Positions 8,376 through 16,314 of a stretch of DNA of 64,000 bases are shown in pieces. How positions within the stretch are numbered: the first letter of the stretch is position 1; every line of letters starts with the position of its first letter. The notes under the pieces are model-generated. The model saw only the letters and a program-made list of their open reading frames with translations, ran no database searches and was not told the DNA's origin. Location: positions 458,000 through 521,999 of the forward strand of contig NZ_FNIG01000001.1 of NCBI RefSeq assembly GCF_900103915.1, in the 5' to 3' direction. Source of the stretch: Tenuibacillus multivorans. Lineage in GTDB: Bacteria; Bacillota; Bacilli; Bacillales; Alkalibacillaceae. A program made the translations under genes and the position numbers.

Positions 8376-9977
8376 TTATGATTCATTTAAATCCTTATAC
8401 GCCTCTCGCAAGTCACGTTTCAATACTTTCCCACTTGGATTTTTCGGTAGCGCATCGGTAAAAGCTACATACTTTGGAACTTTAAACTTAGACAATCGAT
8501 CCTCACAAAATCCAATCACCATTTCCTTCGTCAGCCTTACACCCTCTTTTGGAACGACAATCGCTGTAACCGCCTCAATCCAATATTCATCTGGAATGCC
8601 GATAACGGCAACCTCTGACACACCATCTAACTGATAAATCGTCTCTTCAACCTCACGACTCGAAACGTTGACCCCACCCGTATTAATCATGTCCTTTTTA
8701 CGGTCTACAATTGTAATGTATCCCTCTTCATCCATCACACCGAGGTCACCGCTATGAAACCATCCGCCACGGAAAGCTTCAGCCGTTTTTTCTGGATCAT
8801 GCAAATAGCCTTTCATCGCATGAGGTGTACGGTGGACGATTTCACCAACCTCACCACGAGCCACCTCGACATCATGGTCATCGACAATCTTAGTCTGCAT
8901 GTTTAATGACGGCTTTCCAGCAGACCCTAGCTTAGACAATTGTTCATCAGGCTGTAGCGCAGTCGCAAGCGGTGCGACTTCCGTTTGCCCATAAAAATTC
9001 CAGAAGCGGGCATTCGGAAGGCGCTCGGATAATTCCTTTAAAATTTCACGCGGCATAATCGCAGCCCCGTAGTAACATTTTTCAAGCGTTGAAAGGTCGC
9101 GACGGTCAAAATCAGGGTTGCGTAATAAAGCAATCCATACCGTCGGTGGACAGAAAAGCTGTGTCGTTTTCTCCCTTTCAATTGTTTCTAAAATCACTTC
9201 AGGTGTTGCTCCATCTAAAATAATCCCACTTGAACCAAGATAAATGCTCGGTCCCAAGAAACAATGCAGCTGAGCGCTGTGATAAAGCGGAAGCGCATGG
9301 ATACAGACGTCATTTTCAGCCATATCACCATCGACCATACAGCTCACATACTCATTAATAATACTTTTGTGACTAAGCATTACCCCTTTTGGCTTTGACT
9401 CAGTCCCGCTCGTATAAAGCACATGTGCCAAGTCATCGTCAGCAATTTCCGTCTCCACAAAATCAGTAGGTTGTCCACTTCTCGCCATTGATAAAGGCAT
9501 CCAGTCATCTAATTCAGGCGAATATTCAGATACATCCATTAAATAACGGAACTGAATATCAAGCTCCCCAGCCGATTGATCTAACACAGCCGCATATTCT
9601 TCAGATGCTATAAAGCCCGTTACACCAGCATGGTATAAAATATAAGCGACATCCTCAGCTGTTAACATGTAATTGACTGGAATCATGACGGCACCTATTC
9701 GCGCAAGGGCAAAATTAACCACGACAAAATCCATGCTGTTTTTAGACATGACCGTTATCATGTCACCTTTTTTCATCCCGTTTTCCCTGAAAGCATGCGC
9801 CGTCTGATTCACCCGGTCATCCAACTCCGCATACGTCAGACGCTCATCCTTGTATGCCAATGCAAACTTATCCGGAACACGCTCTCTCGTTCGCACCAGT
9901 AAATCCCCAAGCGTATTGCGTCTGGCACGCATCAACATTTGATTTAAATCCTCAGCCACATTCGTATCCGTTTGCAT
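8376..9977 (-). CDS. Acyl-CoA synthetase (AMP-forming), FadD-like
   Basis: 533 residues of the ANL superfamily. It would activate a carboxylic acid, probably a medium or long fatty acid, with ATP to an acyl-adenylate and then to the CoA thioester. The P-loop YTSGTESKPKGVMLSH (about 189-204), the GWFHSGDLG motif (about 405-413), the hinge DRKKDMINTGG and the catalytic lysine near the end (PKNPSGKVLKRDLRE) are all present. Start ATG 9977 follows AAAGGATG. It stands alone on the minus strand inside the spoIIID-mbl insertion. Exact chain length cannot be read from the sequence. Confidence 0.9.
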   Translation of the reverse strand: MQTDTNVAEDLNQMLMRARRNTLGDLLVRTRERVPDKFALAYKDERLTYAELDDRVNQTAHAFRENGMKKGDMITVMSKNSMDFVVVNFALARIGAVMIPVNYMLTAEDVAYILYHAGVTGFIASEEYAAVLDQSAGELDIQFRYLMDVSEYSPELDDWMPLSMARSGQPTDFVETEIADDDLAHVLYTSGTESKPKGVMLSHKSIINEYVSCMVDGDMAENDVCIHALPLYHSAQLHCFLGPSIYLGSSGIILDGATPEVILETIEREKTTQLFCPPTVWIALLRNPDFDRRDLSTLEKCYYGAAIMPREILKELSERLPNARFWNFYGQTEVAPLATALQPDEQLSKLGSAGKPSLNMQTKIVDDHDVEVARGEVGEIVHRTPHAMKGYLHDPEKTAEAFRGGWFHSGDLGVMDEEGYITIVDRKKDMINTGGVNVSSREVEETIYQLDGVSEVAVIGIPDEYWIEAVTAIVVPKEGVRLTKEMVIGFCEDRLSKFKVPKYVAFTDALPKNPSGKVLKRDLREAYKDLNES

Positions 9978-10324
9978 TCAACCATCCTTTCTAATTAATT
10001 TAAGAATATTCAGTAATTTAAGTGTAAGCTTATTGACCCATAACCACAATGACTGTAAATTAGCTTATTTAGTCGAAAAATGTTGAGTCAGAAGAGCCCC
10101 GCTGAAAACGAACATTTCACGGCATCGTACAAACTTGATTAAAAAAATGCAAATTACTATTGATGCTCATAAAGAAAGCGAAGTGTATTTCAACAGCGGT
10201 AGCCAATAACAATATTAATTGAGAAAATAGCCTTAAAAAAGAAAGTGACACTCTGCCCAAAAAATGATAAAATACTACAATAGAATACTATATTTTCGTA
10301 CGTGTCAGGGGGATCAATTAATTC
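9978..10324. other. Intergenic region carrying the mbl promoter area
   Basis: AT-rich, no gene and no clear repeat. The last 80 bases (AAAATGATAAAATACTAC and following) are a plausible promoter for mbl, and AGGGGGATC precedes its start, but I could not place a confident -35/-10 pair. Confidence 0.4.
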
Positions 10325-11320
10325 ATGTTCGCGAGAGATATTGGAATTGACTTAGGTACAGCCAATGTACTGATTCATGTTAAAGGGAAAGGAATAGTAC
10401 TAGATGAACCATCCGTAGTTGCTATGGATAAAAATACAGGCCAGGTCCTAGAAGTCGGACATGCAGCACGTCGCATGGTCGGCCGTACACCTGGAAATAT
10501 TGCAGCCATTCGTCCGCTAAAAGACGGCGTCATCGCAGACTTCGACGTCACTGAGGCGATGCTACGCTACTTTATCGGAAAAATAAATGTTAAAGGCATG
10601 TTTTCAAAGCCACGCATATTAGTATGCTGCCCAACAAACATAACAAAAGTAGAACAAAAGGCGATTAAAGAAGCTGCTGAAAAAAGCGGTGGAAAGAAAG
10701 TATACTTAGAAGAAGAACCCAAAGTAGCCGCAGTAGGTGCTGGAATGGAAATTTTCCAGCCAAGCGGTAACATGGTCATTGACATCGGTGGTGGAACAAC
10801 CGATATTGCCGTTTTATCCATGGGCGATATCGTCACATCAGAATCCATCAAGCTAGCCGGTGACAACCTCGACCAAGAAATATTGCAATACATTAAACGC
10901 AAATATAAATTACTAATCGGGGACAGAACCGCAGAAGACATCAAAGTTAACGTCGCGACTGTCTTCCCAGGCGCACGTAACGAAACAATTGACATCCGAG
11001 GCCGAGACCTAGTTTCAGGACTACCACGAACCATTACCATTGGCTCAGAAGAAATCGAAGGCGCACTACGCGAATCCGTCGCGCTCATCGTCCAGGCAGC
11101 GAAGACCGTCTTAGAAAACACACCACCAGAACTATCCGCCGACATTATCGACCGCGGTGTTATCCTAACAGGCGGAGGTGCCCTAATTAACGGACTCGAC
11201 CAGCTCATGTCCGAAGAACTCAAAGTACCCGTTTTTATGGCCGAAGAACCGATGCACTGTGTCGCCAAAGGAACAGGCATCATGCTCGAAAACATCGACA
11301 AAATCGCAAAAATCGGCTAA
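10325..11320 (+). CDS. mbl: MreB-like cell-shape protein Mbl
   Basis: 331 residues, a bacterial actin. It forms membrane-bound filaments that move with and orient the lateral-wall synthesis machinery, keeping the rod shape. Actin-family phosphate loops are visible: DIGIDLGTANVLIHVKGKG at the N-terminus, VIDIGGGTTDIAV near 149-161 and ILTGGGALINGL near 279-290. It begins MFARDIGIDLG as Mbl does, and its position before flhO-flhP fits mbl rather than mreB or mreBH. ATG 10325 lies after AGGGGGATC. Confidence 0.95.
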   Translation: MFARDIGIDLGTANVLIHVKGKGIVLDEPSVVAMDKNTGQVLEVGHAARRMVGRTPGNIAAIRPLKDGVIADFDVTEAMLRYFIGKINVKGMFSKPRILVCCPTNITKVEQKAIKEAAEKSGGKKVYLEEEPKVAAVGAGMEIFQPSGNMVIDIGGGTTDIAVLSMGDIVTSESIKLAGDNLDQEILQYIKRKYKLLIGDRTAEDIKVNVATVFPGARNETIDIRGRDLVSGLPRTITIGSEEIEGALRESVALIVQAAKTVLENTPPELSADIIDRGVILTGGGALINGLDQLMSEELKVPVFMAEEPMHCVAKGTGIMLENIDKIAKIG

Positions 11321-11371
11321 TTATATTTTTGAAAAGTTTTGCAAGCCATTTCATAGAAGCACAAAGACTAA

Positions 11372-11446
11372 CCAAGGCAAGCGAGGACTTAACCCGCTTG
11401 TGGGAACGAAGGAGTCACGCAGCCTTGGCCTTACATAAACTTAAGG
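11372..11446 (+). promoter_or_regulatory. Structured leader upstream of flhO
   Basis: The mbl-flhO gap can fold into a nested stem: outer CCAAGGC (11372-11378) with GCCTTGG (11422-11428), inner AAGCG (11379-11383) with CGCTT (11395-11399). Directly after it CCTTA (11429-11433) can pair with TAAGG (11442-11446), which is the start of the flhO ribosome binding site. That layout could control flhO translation. It matches no riboswitch class I can recall with confidence. Confidence 0.4.
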
Positions 11447-11457
11447 AGGCGCTTTAA

Positions 11458-12279
11458 ATGCTAAGAGGCTATTACACAGCAGGAGCCGGCATGATTGCGC
11501 AGCAACGATACCAAGAAGCACTATCAAATAATATGTCTAACGCATTAACACCAGGATACAAAGCCGACCGTTCAACATTTCGCGCTTTCCCTGAGATGTT
11601 AATCAGCCGGATGGAATCATATGATATCCCAACATCCCAGGGGCTAAATCTCGCCCGAAACCAAAATGTTGGCTCGATCAACACCGGGGTTTACATGCAG
11701 GAAGGTGTACCATTATTTCAACAAGGTGATGTGCGTGAGACAGGCCTATCAACCGATTTAGCAATGATTAATGGTGATTTACCTGAAGAAACAGGCTTTC
11801 TATTTTTTACGGTTCAAAACGAAGACGGTGACATACGCTATACTCGTAACGGGAATTTCACCGTTGATGCAGAAGGCTACTTAACGACATCGGACGGTCA
11901 CTACGTTTTAGATGAGAACAACAACCGGATTCAAACTGGAACAGAGGAATTTCAGGTGACCGAAAACGGTGAAGTCATCTCACCATTTGATAACACGATG
12001 ATCGGTGTCGCGTATCATCCGAATGCGAATGACTTCGTCAAAGAAGGCGCGAACCTTTTCGCTAATGAAGGGGATGTTGCTGCTGTCGATGCACGTGCTG
12101 AAGCGGGTGTGAACTTCCAGGTCGCTCAAGGCCGGCTTGAACGCTCAAACGTTAGCCCAGAGGCAACAATGACAGAAATGATGCGATCGTATCGACTATT
12201 TGAGATTAATCAACAAGTTGTGAAAACGTATGACCAAAGCATGGACATCGCCGCTAACCAGATCGGGCGATTGAGATAA
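11458..12279 (+). CDS. flhO: Flagellar hook-basal body protein FlhO (rod/hook family)
   Basis: 273 residues of the FlgF/FlgG superfamily, a distal rod component of the flagellum exported through the flagellar type III apparatus. It has the N-terminal rod signature with ALSNNMSNALTPGYKADRSTF (split motif, about residues 22-42) and the coiled C-terminal segment (SNVSPEATMTEMMRSYRLFE) that packs in the rod. ATG 11458 follows TAAGGAGGCG. It pairs with flhP downstream, with a 21-bp repeat array between them. Family assignment is clear; calling it FlhO rather than FlgG rests on synteny with mbl. Confidence 0.92.
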   Translation: MLRGYYTAGAGMIAQQRYQEALSNNMSNALTPGYKADRSTFRAFPEMLISRMESYDIPTSQGLNLARNQNVGSINTGVYMQEGVPLFQQGDVRETGLSTDLAMINGDLPEETGFLFFTVQNEDGDIRYTRNGNFTVDAEGYLTTSDGHYVLDENNNRIQTGTEEFQVTENGEVISPFDNTMIGVAYHPNANDFVKEGANLFANEGDVAAVDARAEAGVNFQVAQGRLERSNVSPEATMTEMMRSYRLFEINQQVVKTYDQSMDIAANQIGRLR

Positions 12280-12294
12280 TTTGGAGGACGACTT

Positions 12295-12510
12295 GAGATT
12301 TCTTATAAGTGCTTGAAGATTTCCTAAAAGTGCCCGAAGATTTCTCATAAATGCATGAAGAGTTCTCAAAAGTGCTCGAAGTTTTCTCAAAAATGCATGA
12401 AGAGTTCTCGAAAGTGGCCGAAGTTTTCTCATAAAAGCTTGAAGAGTTCTCAAAAGTGGCCGAAGATTTCTCAAAAATACATGAAGAGTTCTCATAAGTG
12501 CTTAAAAATG
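12295..12510. repeat. 21-bp phased array (TTCTCA family) inside the flhO-flhP operon
   Basis: TTC anchors occur at 12300, 12321, 12342, 12363, 12384, 12405, 12426, 12447, 12468 and 12489, ten units at exactly 21 bp, consensus close to GAAGANTTCTCANAARTGC. Both neighbouring genes are on the plus strand with no terminator before it, so this array is probably transcribed. It fills the whole 281-base gap. Confidence 0.93.
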
Positions 12511-12560
12511 TTCCAAAACGGCTGAACTTTGCATTAAAAAAATAAAGGGGGCGCAAACCT

Positions 12561-13391
12561 ATGCGTAACATGTTAAATGCTGCAACGACGATGGGGCAGC
12601 TACAACAGCGGATTGACTTAACGTCGAACAACCTAGCGAATACAGATACATATGGCTACAAATCAAAACAAGCACAGTTTTCGTCATTGCTTTTCCAACA
12701 GATTGATAATATGGCTGGGGGAGATGCGGAATCACCACGTCTGACACCGGAGGGAATTCGTGTCGGCTCTGGTGCAAGAATGGCTCATACGAGTATGAAC
12801 CTTGACGTCGGGACGCTCCAGCAAACTGATCGCGCGTTAGATATTGCCATTCAAGATGCCAATCGTTTCTTCGTCGTTAATGCCCCTTTAGAAAATGGTG
12901 AAAGTGAATTACGCTATACACGCGCAGGGAATTTTTATTTACAGCCAGTGAATGACAACGAGCAAGTCATGTTAACGACAAACCAAGGTGTACCAGTTCA
13001 AGGGCAGGACGGTCCAATTTTGATCGATGGTGGCTTTGATGATATTGGATTGAACGAAAACGGAGATGTCCGTGTTACACGTGGTGACCAAACGGAAACA
13101 GAAGCGACACTTCAAGTCGTGGATATCGAACGGACACGTACTCTAGAAGCTGTTGGTGCGAACACGTATCGCTTAGATGAAGCTGAGCTTGGTGTGCCGA
13201 TCGCCGACTTTGTCAATGACATCGCGCCTCAAGCGGCAAACCTCCATCCTGGTGCTCTTGAGTCGTCCAACGTCGATATGGCGAAAGAATTTACAGACCT
13301 AATAGAAGCGCAACGGGCATACTCCTTTAATGCTCGTTCGATTTCAATGGGTGATCAAATGATGGGCTTAATCGGAAGTATGCGCTCTTAA
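12561..13391 (+). CDS. flhP: Flagellar hook-basal body protein FlhP (rod/hook family)
   Basis: 276 residues, second FlgF/FlgG-type rod protein, paralogous to the upstream gene. The N-terminus MRNMLNAATTMGQLQQRID followed by LTSNNLANTDTYGYK is the rod/hook export signature, and the C-terminus (ESSNVDMAKEFTDLIEAQRA) carries the matching conserved helix. AAAGGGGG precedes ATG 12561. In Bacillus subtilis flhO and flhP are made under sigma-D and complete the distal rod. Confidence 0.92.
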   Translation: MRNMLNAATTMGQLQQRIDLTSNNLANTDTYGYKSKQAQFSSLLFQQIDNMAGGDAESPRLTPEGIRVGSGARMAHTSMNLDVGTLQQTDRALDIAIQDANRFFVVNAPLENGESELRYTRAGNFYLQPVNDNEQVMLTTNQGVPVQGQDGPILIDGGFDDIGLNENGDVRVTRGDQTETEATLQVVDIERTRTLEAVGANTYRLDEAELGVPIADFVNDIAPQAANLHPGALESSNVDMAKEFTDLIEAQRAYSFNARSISMGDQMMGLIGSMRS

Positions 13392-13433
13392 GCTATTACA
13401 GTTAAAACGTTTCATAGAATTGAGGTTTACCAC

Positions 13434-13778
13434 ATGACTTCAGAAGATCAAAATAACGATACAAGAGTTTTTAATAAAGGTGAATTAAAGCCGAAAAAAG
13501 CCGAAACCACCAACCTACCGACTAAGCGTCGGCAAGCCAAGCGTCAAAAGCAAAAAGAACGGCGCAAAAAACGAGAAGGAAAACTAGGCCGAATTAGAGG
13601 CCGGATTCGTTATATTCCGGTATGGCTAAGAGTCATTCTCATCATCCTCATATGTATGGCTGCCTTTTTTGGTGGACTTTCATTTGGCTATGCTGGTATC
13701 GGTGAAGGTGAAGACCCGAATACCGTTTTGGACTTAGACTTTTGGCAAGGTATGTTGGAATATATGCGTGGAAAGTAG
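13434..13778 (+). CDS. EpuA/YwnJ-type small membrane protein ('RNA polymerase subunit beta' family)
   Basis: 114 residues. A very basic, lysine/arginine-rich cytoplasmic half (about 15-60), one membrane segment (about 68-88) and a short acidic external tail. This is the EpuA family, often labelled 'DNA-directed RNA polymerase subunit beta' in databases although the true polymerase subunit is ten times larger; real function unknown. It starts at ATG 13434 after GAGGTTTACC and is followed 19 bases later by fabZ, an arrangement common in Bacillaceae. Confidence 0.75.
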   Translation: MTSEDQNNDTRVFNKGELKPKKAETTNLPTKRRQAKRQKQKERRKKREGKLGRIRGRIRYIPVWLRVILIILICMAAFFGGLSFGYAGIGEGEDPNTVLDLDFWQGMLEYMRGK

Positions 13779-13797
13779 CTACATAAGGAGGAAAACC

Positions 13798-14238
13798 ATG
13801 TTAGATATCGAACAGATTAAATCGATTATCCCTCATCGTTATCCGTTTTTACTCGTCGATCAAGTCGAAGAGCTAGAAGAAGGTAAGCGCGCTGTCGGTT
13901 ATAAAAATATCACGGCCAATGAACCATTCTTTCAAGGCCATTTTCCGGAATACATGGTCATGCCAGGCGTTTTAATCGTGGAAGCCTTAGCCCAGGTTGG
14001 TGCCGTTGCCATTTTACAAAAAGAAGAGAACCAAGGTAAGCTAGGGATGTTTACCGGTATCGATAAATGTCGTTTTAAACGTCAGGTAAAACCAGGTGAC
14101 CGCCTCAAGCTTGAGGTTGAAATCATTCGGTTAAAAGGACCAATTGGAAAAGGAAAAGCTGTCGCAACCGTTGATGGTGACCTTGCTTGCGAAGCAGAAA
14201 TTATGTTTGCAGTTGTCGATCCAAATGAAGAAAAATAA
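13798..14238 (+). CDS. fabZ: 3-hydroxyacyl-[ACP] dehydratase FabZ
   Basis: 146 residues from ATG 13798, chosen because AAGGAGG lies 6 bases upstream and the protein then begins [21 protein letters not shown], the typical FabZ N-terminus. It dehydrates beta-hydroxyacyl-ACP in type II fatty-acid elongation. The hot-dog fold signature HRYPFLLVD, the catalytic histidine in [15 protein letters not shown] and the glutamate in VEALAQVG are all present. Confidence 0.96.
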   Translation: MLDIEQIKSIIPHRYPFLLVDQVEELEEGKRAVGYKNITANEPFFQGHFPEYMVMPGVLIVEALAQVGAVAILQKEENQGKLGMFTGIDKCRFKRQVKPGDRLKLEVEIIRLKGPIGKGKAVATVDGDLACEAEIMFAVVDPNEEK

Positions 14239-14240
14239 TG

Positions 14241-14272
14241 AACTTGTCGCAGCGTGCGGCAAGTTTTTTTAT
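14241..14272 (+). terminator. Terminator after fabZ
   Basis: CTTGTCGCA and TGCGGCAAG form a nine-pair stem (one G-U) followed by TTTTTTTATTTT. Confidence 0.9.
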
Positions 14273-14342
14273 TTTACTAGCCATTTTTTGCAAGGAATGA
14301 TATTAACAACCTCTAAAATACTAATATTGAGGAGGTTTTTTT

Positions 14343-14492
14343 ATGAAGAATAATAATAATCCAGGAGATAAAATAAATAAGGTAACAAAGGAGCTAATGA
14401 AAGAAGGCGTACCAAAACGGGCATCAGCCTTTGCCGCTTCTATGGGATATTTACGGTCTGAAAAAAAGAAAAATAACATTAAAAACGAATAA
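14343..14492 (+). CDS. Short basic hypothetical protein
   Basis: 49 residues (begins MKNNNNPGDKINKVTKELMK, ends KKKNNIKNE) with a strong ribosome site TTGAGGAGG seven bases before ATG 14343. Soluble, helical and lysine-rich; no family recognised. It stands alone between the fabZ terminator and the lipoprotein gene. Confidence 0.55.
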   Translation: MKNNNNPGDKINKVTKELMKEGVPKRASAFAASMGYLRSEKKKNNIKNE

Positions 14493-14576
14493 TAAAATTT
14501 TTACAAATGTCATGATAAAACTTCAAAAAATGGTAACAATAGTACCGAGAGGAATACAACATTAGGAGGTTCAAAA

Positions 14577-14864
14577 ATGAAACTAATTAAATTAATGATG
14601 ACAGCTATTTTAGTTTTAGGAACACTAGGTGCCTGTGCCACTGACGAACAAGAGCCAGATCAAAATAACGAAGAGCAAGATGGTGGCGGTACTGATAACG
14701 GTGGTACCGGCGATAATGGCGGTAACGGTGGCAATGGTGGTAATGGTGGTAACGGAGGCACCGGCGGCAATAATGGCGGCGGTGAAGATGATCAAATGCA
14801 AGATGAAATGGATCAGGGAAATCAAAACAATAATGGTGGAAACCAGAACGAAGATGAAGAATAA
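14577..14864 (+). CDS. Low-complexity Gly/Asn/Asp-rich lipoprotein
   Basis: 95 residues with a lipoprotein signal peptide ending in the lipobox LGAC (Cys about residue 19), so it would be lipid-anchored outside the membrane. The rest is nearly all glycine, asparagine, aspartate and glutamate with GGNGG-type repeats, giving a flexible acidic tail with no folded domain. TTAGGAGG precedes ATG 14577 and a strong terminator follows. A role as a spacer or wall-associated coil is only a guess. Confidence 0.7.
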   Translation: MKLIKLMMTAILVLGTLGACATDEQEPDQNNEEQDGGGTDNGGTGDNGGNGGNGGNGGNGGTGGNNGGGEDDQMQDEMDQGNQNNNGGNQNEDEE

Positions 14865-14875
14865 AAAACATAAAA

Positions 14876-14911
14876 GAAGCTTTCGTCCAAAGACGAAAGC
14901 TTCATTTTTTT
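14876..14911 (+). terminator. Terminator after the lipoprotein gene
   Basis: GAAGCTTTCGTC (14876-14887), loop CAAA, GACGAAAGCTTC (14892-14903), then ATTTTTTT: a perfect 12-bp stem. The T-run touches the end of the convergent gene. Confidence 0.95.
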
Positions 14912-15098
14912 AGGCCTTCACATCAAGGTGATTGCCTAAGGTTGGATGGTCAACATTCACATCAGCAGATTCAATCAACTTTTCTAAGCCTTGCTGTTGA
15001 ACCGCCATTTGGTCTTTGGCATGGCCCATCATGCTGACCCCCACTTGCTGTTTAAGCTGCGCCTGACTCATCACAACTGAAGCAGCAGCTACATCCAT
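14910..15098 (-). CDS. YjfB-family putative motility protein
   Basis: 62 residues from ATG 15098, chosen because GAGGTGA lies six bases ahead; a longer frame has no ribosome site. The N-terminus MDVAAASVVMSQAQLKQQV and the C-terminal HPTLGNHLDVKA match the YjfB family of small alpha-helical proteins, which in Bacillus is found with motility genes and often lies under sigma-D control. Molecular role unknown. Confidence 0.75.
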   Translation of the reverse strand: MDVAAASVVMSQAQLKQQVGVSMMGHAKDQMAVQQQGLEKLIESADVNVDHPTLGNHLDVKA

Positions 15099-15297
15099 GT
15101 AAATCACCTCACTAAGCCCTTTCTTAATACATCGACAAAAATTCATTTTCATGAACCATATAGAGCCAAAGAACTAGAACATTTTCCCAAAAGTTCATCT
15201 TAAGAACCATTTTATGATGAAATTATATTCAAATAATTTTAAAATATTGTAAAATTATGTATAGATTTGAAATGAGAGATTATTTAGGAGGACACTT

Positions 15298-15783
15298 ATG
15301 GGAGAGATTGTGAAAGTTGATGATTATTTTATTAGCAATCAAACGATGGTTATTGAACCAAACTATGATCCCATTTATCAAACCAAAATCCGTGAAAAAG
15401 ACCAAATTCTCTTATGTAAAAAAACGCCCCTCAACATCATTGACTCATCCTGTATTCGCCAGGGCGGAGCAACGATGGATGGGAGAAAACGTGCCGTCGA
15501 AATTGTAACCAAAAAGAAGGTGATGATCCCGATTCCGATTGACCCGAGTAAAGGGATTATTTTTATGCCCACCAAAAAATTTCGCGACCCGGACTGCGAG
15601 TGGATAGCTTACTGTCATATCAAGGCATATGAACAAATCAAGGATTCGAAAAACCAGACGAAGCTTGTATTTTACAACAACGATACCTATCTAGTTGATT
15701 TACCTTTAAATCGTACGCAAAATCAAATCATGCTTGCCGGCCACGTCTTTGGCCACTTTCTTAAAGACCAATACATTTCGTAA
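15298..15783 (+). CDS. comK: Competence transcription factor ComK homologue
   Basis: 161 residues. ComK is the master activator of DNA-uptake genes and binds paired AT-boxes. Recognisable blocks are PLNIIDSSCIRQGGATMDGR (about 41-60), the PIPIDPSKGIIFMPT strand (about 78-92) and the DCEWIAYCHIK motif (about 98-108), in the same order as in Bacillus ComK. It starts at ATG 15298 after TTAGGAGG. It is shorter than the 192 residues of B. subtilis ComK at the C-terminus, as in many ComK proteins of non-model Bacillaceae. Whether this strain is naturally competent cannot be told from one gene. Confidence 0.85.
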   Translation: MGEIVKVDDYFISNQTMVIEPNYDPIYQTKIREKDQILLCKKTPLNIIDSSCIRQGGATMDGRKRAVEIVTKKKVMIPIPIDPSKGIIFMPTKKFRDPDCEWIAYCHIKAYEQIKDSKNQTKLVFYNNDTYLVDLPLNRTQNQIMLAGHVFGHFLKDQYIS

Positions 15784-15786
15784 CAA

Positions 15787-15822
15787 CAGCCCTAGCCTAT
15801 TAAGCTGGGGCTGCTGATTTTT
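15787..15822 (+). terminator. Terminator after comK
   Basis: CAGCCCTAGC and GCTGGGGCTG form a stem around a short AT loop, followed by CTGATTTTT. Confidence 0.82.
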
Positions 15823-15854
15823 ATGTATAGACCGCTATGCGATCTTTAACCTCT

Positions 15855-16180
15855 TATCATTGGGGAATCATCCCCTCTCAATGTGTAAAAACCTCCCGTC
15901 AATGGGGAATCAGCATCCCTCATTGGGGAAAAGATTTCCGTCAATGGGGAATCAGCGCCCCTCAATGGGGAAAAACCTCCCATCAATGGGGAATCAATGC
16001 CTCTCAATGGGGAAAAACCTCCCATCAATGGGGAATCAATGCCTCTCAATGGGTAAAAATCCCTCCTCAATGGGGAAAAATCACGCCTCAATGGGTAAAA
16101 ACCACTCCTCAATGGGGAAACATCACCCTACATTGGGTAAAAACCACCCCTCAATGGGGAATCAACCCCCACATTGAGCA
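15855..16180. repeat. 21-bp phased array (CCCAATGA family, reverse orientation), 15 units
   Basis: TGG anchors at 15861, 15882 (degenerate TGT), 15903, 15924 and so on to 16155 give 15 units at exactly 21 bp; a last one is shifted by one base. The plus strand reads TCAATGGGGAATCA alternating with TCAATGGGGAAAAA, the reverse complement of the array after murA, so this copy lies the other way round. Confidence 0.94.
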
Positions 16181-16276
16181 ATCATCGCCACACTCTATGA
16201 ATCCATATTCAAAAAAAGTTCATAATTGGATAAACTCACTATATTGTAAGCACTATAAAAATAAAGTATAGTGGGT

Positions 16277-16294
16277 AATGACTGACTGGTCATT
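16277..16294. promoter_or_regulatory. Operator of the TetR-efflux operon
   Basis: AATGAC (16277-16282) and GTCATT (16289-16294) surround TGACTG, an 18-bp palindrome 20 bases before the regulator's start. The TGACTGACTGGTCA word is typical of QacR/TetR-like operators, so autoregulation by the adjacent repressor is likely. Confidence 0.75.
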
Positions 16295-16314
16295 CCATTA
16301 AAAAGGTGAGTTTA

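Noticed and set aside
10567..11301. Long minus-strand frame opposite mbl
   Set aside because: Ser/Met-rich translation typical of an antisense shadow of a strongly biased coding gene.
11341..11457. Cyclic-di-GMP riboswitch before flhO
   Set aside because: The context would suit it but the conserved GEMM core and loop sequences are not there; only a generic nested stem is visible.
15846..16271. Trp/Gln-rich repetitive proteins in the comK-tetR gap
   Set aside because: Same reason: three overlapping frames are open at once over the repeat, which is a property of the DNA, not of a gene.
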